64,000 nucleotides of DNA from Rusavskia elegans. Its lineage: Eukaryota > Ascomycota > Lecanoromycetes > Teloschistales > Teloschistaceae. The translations under genes were made by a program, and so were the position numbers. The notes beneath the pieces are model-generated. The model saw only the letters and a list, made by a program, of their open reading frames with translations. It made no database searches and was not told the origin of the DNA. Where the stretch lies: contig SAUG01000034.1 in assembly GCA_011316305.1 (NCBI GenBank), forward strand, positions 124,001 to 188,000, given 5' to 3'. Position 1 is the stretch's first letter. Every line of letters begins with the position of its first letter. Positions 1 to 11,062 of the stretch are shown piece by piece.

Positions 1-1176
1 TCTAATATCAAATTCGTTTTCGAAAGTAGAATATTATAAAAAATGTCTTTTTTTCTTCGGATATAAATTAGAATACAAAGTATATATTTAATTATATAAA
101 CTAATTTTCGAATTTATTTTAGTTTTAATAATATTTATCGAATTTATAAATTTTGATATCACTAGTTAATCTATATAATAGTATTATATATTAAAAGATA
201 TTTAAAATAGAAAATAATATCGATTTGAAATAGATATTTTTAGAATATTTAAAATATTATAAAATTATCTAGAGGTTTTAATAACTCTAAAAACTCGTTA
301 ATTTTATCAATATATCTATAAATCTACGATATAACAGATAGTAAATTTATTATAATATAAAAATAAATTTGTCAAAAAATTAAAATAATATATAGTAATA
401 ACTAATAAATTAAATATAAACTATAAAAACGTCGAATTCAAAATTTATATAAATAATAAAATCCTCCGTTATTTAAAGTATTTATCGACTAAAAATATTA
501 GACTAGGCTATATTTTAAAGTATTTAAGGTATTAAAACTATTAAATTTCGATTATCAATAGTTTTCATTTACTAAAACTATTAAATAGTTTCTAGTACTA
601 ATATTACAACCCTTTTATATATTTTTATCTATCGAAATATAATAGAAAATCTAGTACTGTATTAGATATTACTATATTTCTAGAAATTTATTGTCTGTAT
701 TTATAATAACTGGAAAGATATATGGAAAAACTAAAAGATAATTAATATCTAAAATATTAAAACTACTAAAATCTTTTTTAATAGTTGTTTTATCATTTAA
801 ATCGAATTTAAATATTTTCTAAAATAACGAATTTTATATTAATAATTTCTTTTAAAAAATCTTTGTTATATACGATTAATTATTCGGATTTTGATTTTCG
901 TCTTTTACGAATCTAACGCTAGAAACGCTACTTCGATCAAATTACGCAATTATTTAGACTCGAATATTTTATCGCGAATTCAATTTAGGATTCTCGAAGA
1001 AGCTAGATCTAGACTAAAATCCAAAGGGAAATTGTAATCTATTTAATTTTAATTAATTTAATTTACTTCGATCGAATCAGCTATTTTAAATCAAGATAAT
1101 CTATTATATAAACCCTCTATATAAAAACTCTATATAAATCGACTTTATCGATAGAAAAAATTCAAATATTAGAGTT

Positions 1177-1292
1177 AGCTTTCGAGGGATTCGAACTTCC
1201 GACCCGTTAGATTAACTTCGCTAATTCCGAAATAGAACGCGGATCCGTTAGATTTCCAAGTCACGCAACGTTACTACTACGCCATTCAAGCT
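1177..1292 (-). pseudogene. tRNA-like relic, probably RIP-mutated
   Basis: Read on the minus strand, this stretch has the order of a tRNA: acceptor start AGCTTGA, a GGCGTAGTAGTAACG D-arm-like segment, an anticodon-like segment GACTTGGAAATC, a long middle, then a T-arm with loop TTCGAAT and a closing GAAAGCT. Only five acceptor pairs form (AGCTT/AAGCT). The T stem GGAAG/CCCTC has two A-C mismatches, which G-to-A changes would explain. The long middle is either an intron or a long variable arm of tRNA-Ser type. It sits inside the RIP block, so it is called a dead copy rather than a working gene. Confidence 0.4.
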
Positions 1293-1668
1293 TTAAAAAA
1301 TCTTTATTTAAAATTATATTAAAGTTTAAAAGATATATATATATATTTGTTATCAATATTTTTTACGATAATAATTGTTATAACTACGTATAAATTCTTT
1401 TTAAAAGCTAAAAATATATAATTCGTCAAATTAAATTTAAAACGTAATTAATTAATTCTATTTATCTTTTATAATTTCGTTATTCGCAAATTTCGATCAA
1501 TAATTAATCGACGTAAAAAATAATTATAAATATCTAATATTTTCGATATATTTATCTATTATATTATAAAATAAATATATATAAATATCGATTAAATCTA
1601 TTTCGATTTGAATTAGATTCGGGTCGGAATATAGTAAAAATATTAATATTTAGAATTAATTTTAAAAG

Positions 1669-1773
1669 ATCTAATTTAGACGTTAAAATGGTCGAAATAT
1701 ATTGTCATTACAGTTTAGATTATATAGAAACTATAACTTTCAATTTGACTATTTTAGCGTCTATACTAGATTC
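1669..1773. repeat. Small fold-back (inverted repeat) element
   Basis: Arms of about 30 nt (about 1669-1699 and 1742-1773) are inverted copies of each other. The core is TAGACG(T/C)TAAAAT(G/A)GTC, and most differences between arms are A/G or C/T transitions, as RIP would produce. About 40-45 nt separate the arms. No target-site duplication was found, so this may be a MITE that has lost its flanks or an older hairpin. Confidence 0.45.
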
Positions 1774-1890
1774 GATAACTAATTAATTCGTCATTTAAAC
1801 GGATTTAATCCGTAAAAATTCGTTTATATTTTAATTCGTTTATAATCCGATCCGGATTTAATCTAATTCGGATTAGATCGAACTAGAATT

Positions 1891-2041
1891 TCTAGAATCC
1901 GACCCGATCTAACTCGTTCCGAAATGTAGATTTAGTTCGCGAAAATCTATTTATATTCTAACCCGTTTCTAATTTAAATCGAAGTTCGTCGAATCAGATA
2001 TTCTAGAATCCGATTCGATTTAATCTTTTCCGAAATGCAAG
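1891..2041. repeat. Diverged direct duplication, spacing 111 bp
   Basis: The motif TCTAGAATCCGA, followed by a related 25-nt stretch ending in TTCCGAAATG, occurs at about 1891 and again at 2002. The copies differ mainly by C-to-T and G-to-A changes (CCGACCCGATC versus CCGATTCGATT). It looks like an old tandem or spaced duplication eroded by transition mutation. It shares the GGATCCGACCCG-type vocabulary of the MITEs just downstream. Confidence 0.45.
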
Positions 2042-2140
2042 AATAAATTATATTAATTGATAAATTTATATCTAAATACTAAAGGACCGATATTTACGTT
2101 AATTTAATCAAAATAGTAATTTTATTATTATCTATTCGAT

Positions 2141-2337
2141 ACTAGTATTAGACTGGCCAGTTCGGGTCGGATTTCCGTCGAACCGTCGGATATTCGATCC
2201 GATTTTAGTAATCCGACCCGGATCCGACCCGGGTTTTAGCGGGTCGAATCCAAATCGGATTATTTAGTAACCCGATCCGAAATCCGGTCGAGTCGGATTA
2301 CGTTTTAGTTTGACCCGACGGCCAATCTAACTAGTAT
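2141..2337. mobile_element. hAT-like MITE 1 (181 bp) with 8-bp target duplication
   Basis: The element runs from 2149 to 2329. Its ends are TAGACTGGCC on the left and, read inward from the right, TAGATTGGCC: a 10-bp terminal inverted repeat with one C/T difference. It is flanked on both sides by the identical 8-mer ACTAGTAT (2141-2148 and 2330-2337). An 8-bp duplication with short terminal repeats is typical of non-autonomous hAT elements. The interior is made of GGGTCGG / CCGACCCG-type words and has no coding capacity. It keeps much more CpG than the surrounding DNA. Confidence 0.7.
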
Positions 2338-2401
2338 ACTAAAATTCAATTTAGCTATCGAACTATTGATTTACTCGATATTAAAATCAAAATCAAAAGT
2401 A

Positions 2402-2949
2402 ATTAAAATTAGACTGGCCGTCGAATCGGGTTTCGAATCCGGATTAGAGAAATCTATCCGATCCGAATCGATTCCGACTTTTCTAGATATCGAACTAAAT
2501 TAGTTCCGACTTTTTTAAATATCGATCCGATTTAGTTTCGGATCGAATTCGAATTTTCGGATTTAATCCGCTAAAACCGCTAAACTCTAGTATAAAAATA
2601 TTATTTTAATATAAAATCTATATCTATTTATTTTAAAAATATCTAATAAAATAAAATATATTATCCAAATATACTATCTTATATAAAATTAATTAATTAT
2701 TTAATTAATTAATTAAATAGAGTTTTATATTATATTAATTATAATATTATACTATATATAGAAGATTTAGTAGATCGGATCGGATTTCTATTATTTTCTA
2801 TTTTATAATTCGATTTAATTTTCGGTTCTAATTTTAGAAATCGATCTATACTATTTAGTAGGTCGAGTCGAATTAATTCGCTAAAATTCGGATCGGATTT
2901 CTAAAAAACCGACGTGAATTCGACTCGAAGTAGTTAGTCTAATTAAAAT
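2402..2949. mobile_element. hAT-like MITE 2 (532 bp) with 8-bp target duplication
   Basis: The element runs from 2410 to 2941. The left end is TAGACTGGCC, identical to MITE 1. The right end read inward is TAGACTAACT, which G-to-A and C-to-T changes would explain. The 8-mer ATTAAAAT flanks it exactly on both sides (2402-2409 and 2942-2949). The middle includes the CGGATCCGA-type words of MITE 1 near both ends and an AT-rich core. It is non-coding. It is probably the same family as MITE 1 with a longer interior. Confidence 0.68.
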
Positions 2950-4370
2950 AAATATTGATAATTATAAAACTCGCGATTTTGATTAATATAATTTTTTTAT
3001 TATTAATTTCGTATATAATTAAAATATAGTAGCCGAATTTAATTAAACTATTGATAAAAGATAAAACTAAAATTTTAAAAAAGTAATTCGATATAAAAAT
3101 TGATAAAAGTTCGGATTGAATATTAATTATCTAGATTTAATTGAAATGAAAATATTTATTATTGGAAGTTTAATAGTAATAGAAACTAATTATTTAAAAT
3201 ATTAAAATTATTATTATATATAAAAATTTATTAATTTAAATAGATTTAGAAAATAATAGAAATTGATAGTTTGAAAAAAACTATATATATATCAAATAGA
3301 AATGTAAAAATCGACGATATTTTAAAAAAATTAATATAGTAATTATTTAAATCGATTTTGCGATTTTTAGATTATATAATCTATATCCAAATTTTCACGC
3401 GCTAATTTAATTTAGAAAATAAAAATTTTATATCAAATTTTTAAATGTTTTAAAATTAATAAATTAAATAGAAATATTTTAATAATTTATTTTATTATAT
3501 TAAAATACGTATTTTATCTAATTTCATTTGATTTTTTGATTTTTATTACGCGAAAACTATTTAACTATATTATTTTAAACGTAGAAATATTATAAATATT
3601 ATATTTTTCGTAATATATTTTTAGCTATAATTTTCTATAACTTTTTTTTTATTAATTTTTTACACCTATTTTTCTAATTTTACTTTCGTTAGTTTCGATT
3701 CATTTTTATCTGATTGTTAACGAGAAATTGATTAATAAAATTCTATATATAATCGATAGAAAAAAACGGAAACTATTATAGAAAAATTATAATAACGATA
3801 AAAATATTAAAAATCGATATTTAAAAAAAATCGGAATATTTATTAAAAATTTTAATATAAAATAATGGATTCTATTATTAATAGAAGTTTATATTCTAAA
3901 TAAACAGTCGAAAATATATAAATATTGAAAAATTAAAATATAAATAATATTACTAAAATAATAGTAATATTTAGATATCGATATTCGAAATTTATAATAA
4001 TAGAAATTATAGAATATTATATTAAAAAATATTATTCAATAAATTTTAAAATTATAATAATCAATAAATATTTTATATATTACAATCTATCGGTTCGATT
4101 AATTTACTTTCAAAAAAATTTATTAAAAGTTTATAACTAAATATTCTTTTATAATAATATAATCTCTATCGATTAAAACAATAAATATAGACTAGATCTA
4201 TTATAAATTTCTAATATTATCGTTTATTACTATATTACTAATACGCGAATTTCTATAAAAAAACTATATCGTTTTATTAAATATATTTTTCTCTAAATTT
4301 ACGTTTTCGACGAGTAATCCAAATAAACTATCCGATTTCATCGGATATAATAATCAATATTACTTTACAG

Positions 4371-5313
4371 GTCAAGCTTAATAATATATACTGGTATTAT
4401 TCGAAAACTCTATAACAAGTATCAGATTTATAAAACTCCCCCAGCAAGAAAAGAGAAAGCCCAACTAGTATACCACTAGAAGTCCAGTAATGCTCGAATA
4501 GTCAGCTTCTGGTAGCCTTCACTTGTATACGATGCTTTTTAGAGAACTTGAAGAGGACTTTATAGGACATCTACAAGCTCTAGAGGCAAATTCCGGCATC
4601 AAAGAAAGGCAAAGCGGACGAAAAACCAAACCCAAGCTACCACATCAAAATCAGTGGGTAAGGTACCTTGAGAAAAGCAGGCTTAGCAGGAAGCGTAAAG
4701 CTCCGAAGACCGCCATTCCTTCCATAAGGCGTGCACTATTCGAATAGCATAGAATCGAACGCGAATTCTAGAATCGATATACTTGTACCCTGGATAGTTA
4801 CAAGACATGAGGTGAATGGAAACGCCCATAATGTTTATTGAGCACCGCCTTGGCACGTAGAGGTATGAGAGAACCAGTGGGGCGGTGATAAGTATATCGA
4901 TTTGCGTACTGTCGAAGCGACGATGCGGAGGTTCGATAGGTGTTGTGAGACACAAGCAAAAGAGACAGCGATGAGGAATGGCTGCGCGAAGAGAGGAGCA
5001 GAGTGCTATGCAAGGGAAAGAGTGTGGAGGACAGCTGCAGGTTTGGTTCGTTGTTGTGAAAGGGAAGAGAGTAGATTGCTTCAGCCGTTCTTCAATGCCT
5101 TTCTCGGAAGAAGGTATATTTCTTTGACACCGATGTCTGCGAGTGGTCCCATGAGCAAAGATACATGACCATCAATCCCCTTTAGCTGCTCAAGGCTATG
5201 ATAGTCTGCGTACAAAGTCTGCTCATCGTTCTCAGGCCATAAATCGTCTCTCCCTCCCTCTCACCACGTATTAACACGACGATCTCTCAAGGCACTACCA
5301 CACCAGAACATTC
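4371..5313. other. Transition zone; no supported gene
   Basis: Composition returns to normal here. A 70-codon open stretch at about 4530-4747 on the plus strand (rich in K/R, ending before TAG) reads like coding sequence but has no recognisable family and no clear start. It may be the tail of a lost transposon or gene. The remaining open frames to 5.2 kb overlap one another on both strands and are not convincing. Confidence 0.4.
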
Positions 5314-6285
5314 TCAAATCTCCATGTCGAACCCTCCTTCATACCCAGGATTAGCATCCAACCCCAGTCCCTCCACCACACTCTCCACATCCATGCCCAT
5401 GCCCAAAAACTCGTGCATGCTTTCCTCCGTGCTAGGCACCTCTTCCTTGATCCCATTGACCGCCACGCCGGTCACGTCCTTCTTCTTTGGACTCTTGCTC
5501 ACGCGGGCCCCGATAACCTTCTCCGCTCCGATAGCGGCAGATTTTCTAGCGCGTGGCGTAGTGTTGGTGGAACGGGGCTTGCGAGGTTTCTTGGGGGTGG
5601 AGATACTGTCGTTGTCGTCGCCAGAGGTTGTGGCGAAGGAGGAAGACTTAGATGTTGCGTTACCGCGAGGAGGGGCAACGGGGCGTTCGCCGGATTCGAT
5701 TTCGGCGAGGAGTTTGGCTGCTTCTTTCTTGATGATGCGGAAGCGGCCTTCAATTGCGTCGTAGGTAGCGCCTGGGGTAGGGGATGAGCGGGCTGGGTTG
5801 GTGAGGGGAAAGGGGAAAGGGTTAATGATGGAGGGGAAGGATAGTACCTTCGCCGTACATGGAGGCGATTTTGCGGTAGTCGAGCTGTGGGTTGGAGGTT
5901 AGCTTTGAGATATTTGAGCTTAGGGGGTACTGGGGATGGGAGATGGGATGAATGTTTGTAGAGTTGAACATAACCTGAAGTCGTGAAGAGAGGCGAGGAC
6001 AAGGGAATAGATTGCAGATGAATGCAGTGTTTTGACCATTTTAACGATAGTTCTGATTGGTGATTGATAGGTATCAAATATGGGAAAAAGAAGCAGTCGA
6101 TCGTCCGGACGACCAACGGACTGTGAAAATGAACGCCAGGTAATCAAGAGGTACATCCGGTGTGACAAGATATCAAGAAGGAGTCGTAAGAAAGATGCTT
6201 CAATACGTACTTTCATTTCCTGGGCAGCTACCATAGCTGCCAGGAGGCGTTCAAAAGCCTTGGGGTCTTTCCAGTTGACTGGCAT
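5314..6285 (-). CDS. Myb/SANT-like small nuclear protein (family member A)
   Basis: Exons 6285-6211, 5884-5848 and 5771-5314 give 189 aa. The N-terminal 65 residues form one helix-rich Myb-like domain: VNWKDPKAFERLLAAM, then LDYRKIASMYGEG, then YDAIEGRFRIIKKEA, the last helix being where such domains contact DNA. The rest is disordered: a K/P/R-rich part, the motif EKVIGARVSK (also in gene B), then an acidic end with IKEE, a psi-K-x-E sumoylation consensus. Intron 1 (326 nt, phase 0) lies before LDY and intron 2 (phase 1) inside the glycine of YGEG; both positions recur in paralogues. Domain order is seen; DNA binding and nuclear location are inferred. Its partner, target and role are unknown. 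Confidence 0.72.
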
Positions 6286-7644
6286 GTTGGAGTGAAAAGG
6301 TGTTTCAAAGAGAGTATCGGCAGTAGAGCAGGGTTAAGGGCAGACAAGATCTGTAGAGCAGAGGGAGGTTGGAGGTCGAGGTACTTGGAAGTTGTGGATG
6401 GCTGTGAGCGGAAGCTGAGCGGGGTCTATTTGTCGACAGTGTAGTCGCAGGATGAACAAACTTGTTGAGTGCACTCAAAGACTTTGGTCGAGGTATCGAG
6501 ATGGTCAAGGCGTGCTGAGACGACCTGAAGTGGAATCCAAGGATAAAACTAAGTTGGGGGTTTGTCTTCGAATATTCGAAAACCGAAGTCTGGTCCGGGT
6601 AAAACTGGACACACACCTTGACAGCTCGTCAGTCTTGGAGCGGGATGAGCACAGATATACACGGCGCCAAATGTACTTCACCTTATCTCGATGGTCCAGG
6701 GTCCAAGAACATTCATGCTACCGCCAGCAAAACACATTACGATATGACTCACAGCGTCCCCACGGTCGATTTACTATTGATATCCGATCTGTCATATCTC
6801 ACACCTCCAGAGATGATTTGGCTGATCCCAGTCAAGCCTTGAAACCTGACGTCGAGGCACATAGCGCCATACTTGATGAGGACTTAGCCTATGCTGAACA
6901 GCTTTTGATTGAGCGTCTGATCACTTTGAGCACGGCCATGAGGCCCTTGACAGCTAGGGAGCCGGAGCATCTTTCCTGAGTTTGCCGACAAGCATGTCAA
7001 TGCTTGGCCATTGAGACTGTTCAGCCAATAGCAGGCTCTGAACCCCTTCCGATGGCTCCCAACACATTTAGGGGATGTATCAGATCATAAGTCGGAAGGA
7101 TGCTGGCAGTGGTTGTCAGAGTGATCGAATAGACGTTGAGGTCAAGCTGCAGGGACAGGGATGCACGAGAACGCGTGAAACCGCGGAACGCGGGGCGCTA
7201 CAGCTGCAAGCACTTGACACGAAAACATCCCTGCAAACGTGATTGTCAGCGGCATTTGCCTGGGCAACGAGAACACTAGATAATTGGGATGCAGCCGGAT
7301 CTTTGACCTTGCAGGAAAGTAGAGAAGGTTGTCACGGCCCATCTTAGCAGCATGGAACAACTGGAGTAAAGTCAAGTTCATTGACTGAGACGCTTGACTA
7401 AGAATACATCAGATAATCTTGTCAGGGGTACAGCATTATGCGCAAGAGCATTGGGTAAACGCTCGCTGTAAACACTGTCGATTGATACCGCTCCGCTCGA
7501 AGCGAGGAATTGGAAACATACAAGGGAGTTGTCGCCCAAGAGATTGCCCTGCTCTGAGACCCTAGCGCCTGTGGCGACAGTAAGACGGATAGTACCTGGC
7601 TCGCCTGATGGACTGCAGGGCAAACGATAGATCGAACCCAAGGG
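6286..7644. other. Intergenic, no supported gene
   Basis: Genes A and B are transcribed in the same direction, so this holds the upstream region of A and the downstream region of B. A 175-codon open frame on the plus strand (6452-6979) has no recognisable domain, no upstream splice logic and unremarkable composition. I do not call it a gene. Confidence 0.4.
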
Positions 7645-8325
7645 CTAGACCTCGCTGTTTCCAAGGTCAATATTGGGCCCAGTGGCAGAGGCCCCGCCCT
7701 CCTCGCGATGCTTGTAGTCCTGGTCGGAGTCCAACGAGTCCTCAGACGTCACGCCCTGGCGATCGAAGATGGCATCACCGTCCCCATCAACAACATCCCC
7801 GAAATCGTTGAAAGGATCAAGCATCTTCTGGTAGTCTTTCTTCACCGAAGACTGACGAGGGGACTTGCGCGCCTTAGTAACTCGACCAGTGATAACCTTG
7901 TCTCCTCCCTTCGCGCGCTTCTGAACGGTAGGCTCCTCGGAATCCTGCTTAGAGCCAATCTCATCCTCGGTGTCGTCAGATTCGTTGTTGGTTGCTTTGA
8001 TAGGAGTTGTCTTGGCTTTCGAGGCAGTATGGACTGGACGTCGTTGACTGGGAGCAGGAATACTAGCTGTAGAGGTAGATGTAACTCCCTTTCCGCGTAC
8101 TTCCTTGCGGATTTTGGAGATACGTAGGGCGATGCAGCTCGCCGGGACGCCATCACCTTGTACAAAGTCAGTCAGGAACGATCAGCAGATCAAAGAAATA
8201 GTACCAAAAGCTTTCGCAACCTTCTCGTAGTTAACCCCTAGATCGCTTGCCGTAATAATGGCATGTAAGAGTTTCTTGTCGTTCTCTGCATTGGTCCAGT
8301 CAACGATCTTCTGTCCTTTGGGCAT
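7645..8325 (-). CDS. Myb/SANT-like small nuclear protein (family member B)
   Basis: Exons 8325-8205 and 8156-7645 give 210 aa; the 48-nt intron is phase 1 in the glycine codon of AFGDG. The N-terminal domain reads VDWTNAENDKKLLHAII, then VNYEKVAKAFGDG, then SCIALRISKIRKEVR: W at the start, leucine-rich first helix, basic third helix. The tail has P/S/T-rich and acidic parts and the segment DKVITGRVTKARKSP, matching EKVIGARVSKSP in gene A, which suggests A and B are nearest relatives. The start codon is chosen because the domain begins within 10 residues, as in the paralogues. No psi-K-x-E motif was seen here, unlike most siblings. Function unknown; a DNA-binding role is inferred from the fold pattern. 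Confidence 0.72.
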
Positions 8326-9903
8326 CGTGATTGCTGGGGATGATACGAGGAGAATTCTGATCTATGATCTATAGTGAGGGGCATTAGCGAACATTGATCC
8401 GGCAGCGACGACAATCGTCGTCAAGGAGAGAAGGTTATAATTGGAAAGATGAGCGCCGTGAGGAAAGTGACCCAGCAGCTCAAACAATATTATACGAAGT
8501 AAAACATCAATACTAGACTGTAGACCTGTAGTGAACTTACTTGACACGGTCAACTGTCCTGGCTTGATAAAGCGAAGGCTTGGGCAAGCCTGTTTAAGAG
8601 AGGTGATAGTAAGAAACTTCCTGAAGAATAGAAGCGCAAGCCAAAGAGCCAGGGCTTGGGAGGAATGTTGTTGGATGCAAAGTTGGAAAGAAACGTGAGG
8701 TCAAGATCACAAGAAGACAACCTTAAGCTCGACGTTAGCGCCCACGAGCAATTCAGATTATTGTTCGTTGGCTGGCCATCACATGTCTTCATGCTGCCCT
8801 GAAAGGCGTTTCAAATGATGTCAATCGAGGTATTGAATACTCCCTACATCGGCTGTTACTGGCTGCTTATCCGATATAGAAACAAGTCCAAGCCTTATCT
8901 ATCATAAATATAAGTGTACTCGCAAACTTTATTAGAGGTAGGATCTTCGCAGCGGGCAAATACAAAAGAGGGAAGTCACTGTTCCAAGAACAACACCAGC
9001 ATGAGAGGAGCCTCTCGGCCCCCGTCTGTTTACTGTGGACTGAGCGGCGAGGTGTCAAAGGGCCTGTCAATCCAGCTGGCTAGAAAGTAGGGCTGTGACT
9101 TCAAGGTACCCTCAACGCGTATTCCGTAGGGGCGGCACTCGGACCACCCAGCACATCAATCTGCTAACTGCTTCCTCGAGGATCACAACTTGGATCCACC
9201 CAGAGACCGTCGAAGCGGTCTGTGAGTCACAGCGCCATGCAGAGCACAGAAAGCCGTAAAAGTGACCGAGCAAATGCAAGCAAGCGATCCGGGAGTCTGT
9301 AGTCGATTTAAGCGTTGCGGGTCCATCTTTAGGCGGCCGATCAGGGGTAAAACTAATCTTTCTGCGGCTTAGCGTCGTCAGCTAGAGATCCCTGCTGCAT
9401 CTTGGCGGTTGGTTCTTTGGAACACAACGGGCGATCTGCACCGTGCTTCGTGAATGACACGCTGGGAGACGTGTCGAGTCCCCTGCATGCGCGTCCTACT
9501 CCGCCCGTTGACCTAGCCTGCCCCATGCTTGTCGCCAACAGTAGAAGAGAAGTGGCTGCTTGTCCTGGGAAGCTATGGTGATCACGTGTGTAATCCTCCA
9601 AGTGTTAATCATCCTCGACGGTGCCGTTTCCTCCCTGCCGAATTGATTCGTCCAAGTGTTCTTGGCATATACATCGCAGGCTCGATTGGCAGCAGTCAAA
9701 TCTTCCTCACTTGTCCCGCACTGACCTGAACTTCGTTTACTTTACTTCACTCTTCAAAGTGTTCTTTGACTATCGGATTATTACAGCGACACTCAACTCG
9801 CTCTCCCTTCCTTAACTTTCCTTCTTCAACCTTGAACTCCCTTTCTCTCACGCTCCTACTCTTGAAGAGCCTGCCCTCAGTCTTCCATCCTCTCACCTCC
9901 AAC
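8326..9903. other. Intergenic between divergent genes B and C
   Basis: About 1.6 kb shared upstream region of B (minus) and C (plus). No open frame with family features. The last 150 bases before the ATG of C are rich in C/T, typical of fungal 5' leaders (9780-9900). Nothing else is recognised. Confidence 0.4.
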
Positions 9904-10629
9904 ATGCCTATTAAGTGGACGCCAGAGCGCGATCAGACGGTATATTGCCTTACTCCCTTACCCTATATTACGCTCGTGCTCACAATACAACCTTCCAGCT
10001 CTTACTCAAGATCCTGGAGACGTCCGAAATCAGCGCCAACGTCGCCAAAATCTCTGAAACCTGGCGTAAGGACGAACCCCCAGCTACCTCTTACACCGCC
10101 TCACATTTTCCCATAATAACCTACTAATACCCTCCCAGCCGCCACCGAAGAAGCCCCAACCCCACGTGCGATTCAAGAACGCCTCCACAGGATCCGCGCA
10201 ATAGCTGGAGGAAAAGGTTCCGGGACTTTCAAGATGTCCGGAACCGTCGGAAGCCGCAACGGCCCTAACTCAGCGAAATCCAGTCCCGCGAAGCCAACTA
10301 CGCCTAAAAAGAACAACGTGAAGGGAATAGCCGGTAGTAAACGCAAGAGAGCCTCGGAAGACGAGTATATACGCAATTCACCCCTTTGAAGGATGCCGTC
10401 TACTAACGGCGTGGCAACCAGTAACGAACCCAACGAGTTCGAACCCGGAGTCAAGGCCGAGAATCGATTCGACATCGGCAGCGATAGTCCAGTCTCAGCT
10501 AAGAAACCAAAGACCAAGGCCGCTGGGTCTCAAGATCATGCTTCCGCCGACATTATCAAACAGGAGCACTTGCAGCAGCAGATGGATGGTGTATTCGACG
10601 CACATTTCACCATGCCTGGGGAGATTTAA
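9904..10629 (+). CDS. Myb/SANT-like small nuclear protein (family member C)
   Basis: Four exons, 9904-9939, 9999-10065, 10139-10364 and 10422-10629, give 178 aa. The domain reads IKWTPERDQTLLLKILE, then ISANVAKISETW, then TPRAIQERLHRIRAIAG. Without the third intron an in-frame TGA at 10387 would stop the protein early. The 57-nt intron 10365-10421 has GTATAT, a perfect TACTAAC branch site and CAG, and it restores one frame to TAA at 10629. The tail has KRKR (nuclear localisation-like) and two psi-K-x-E sites (VKAE, IKQE). The first intron falls after DQT, at the same place as in gene D. Function unknown. Confidence 0.7.
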
Positions 10630-11062
10630 GCGGATCTGCGCGGCATCCAAGGGAACTTAAGGAATAAAAGCTCTTCCTTTCCTAACGAGCAGTTGCAACA
10701 ACGATGGGATTTTATTTTGAATGACGTGGTCAGTGCCGTACGCCTGTATGTTTTTGAGAGAACGGCGAGCGAGCACTAAGTCTTCAAGCGGAGGGAGAGA
10801 AGGAAGATTCCAAAGCAGATCAGAAATCTGTATCTTAATTTACCCTGTATCTTAGACACCGCTTCAGGTCTGGGCCGTTGACCTTCTAAGAACCAAGATA
10901 TTGAGTGGAGGAAAGCCAAGGAATTCAAAGGATGGTTGAAATAAAATCATTTTATCATAAACCTGCTCCCTCTGCCCTGCCTGTCGTTCGCAGTACCAAT
11001 TCGAACGTGCGTTTTCCCTGTTCCCCTGCTAACAAATAAGACCTCGCACCCCATCCCTTTCC
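10630..11062. other. Convergent 3' region of genes C and D
   Basis: The 3' ends of C (plus) and D (minus) face each other across about 430 bases. No gene or repeat is seen. AATAAAA-like signals occur at about 10664 and 10940 and could serve as polyadenylation signals. Confidence 0.35.

Larger units (their letters stand above)
1..4370. repeat. AT-rich, gene-free block with RIP-type decay
   Basis: Almost pure A/T sequence with short islands still holding CpG (for example around 2160-2310). No open frame of gene length is visible on either strand. TpA is very common while CpA and TpG are scarce, the pattern expected when RIP turns CpA into TpA on both strands of repeated DNA. Recognisable relics inside it are listed separately: a tRNA-like remnant, a fold-back element, a 111-bp spaced duplication and two MITEs. 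Composition becomes ordinary at about 4.37-4.40 kb. Best read as ancient transposon-derived heterochromatin; no transposase or reverse transcriptase could be recognised. Confidence 0.85.

Noticed and set aside
5499..6116. 205-codon open frame antisense-frame shadow over gene A
   Set aside because: It crosses exons and introns of gene A in another frame and is rich in P/L/S from the base composition only.
6452..6979. 175-codon plus-strand open frame between genes A and B
   Set aside because: No domain, no homologous pattern and unremarkable composition; kept as non-coding.
7625..7645. ATCGAACCC word as a tRNA T-loop
   Set aside because: No acceptor, D or anticodon stem can be formed around it.
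10365..10421. In-frame TGA in gene C, first read as a nonsense mutation
   Set aside because: It lies in a 57-nt intron with a perfect TACTAAC branch site; splicing restores one frame to the TAA at 10629.
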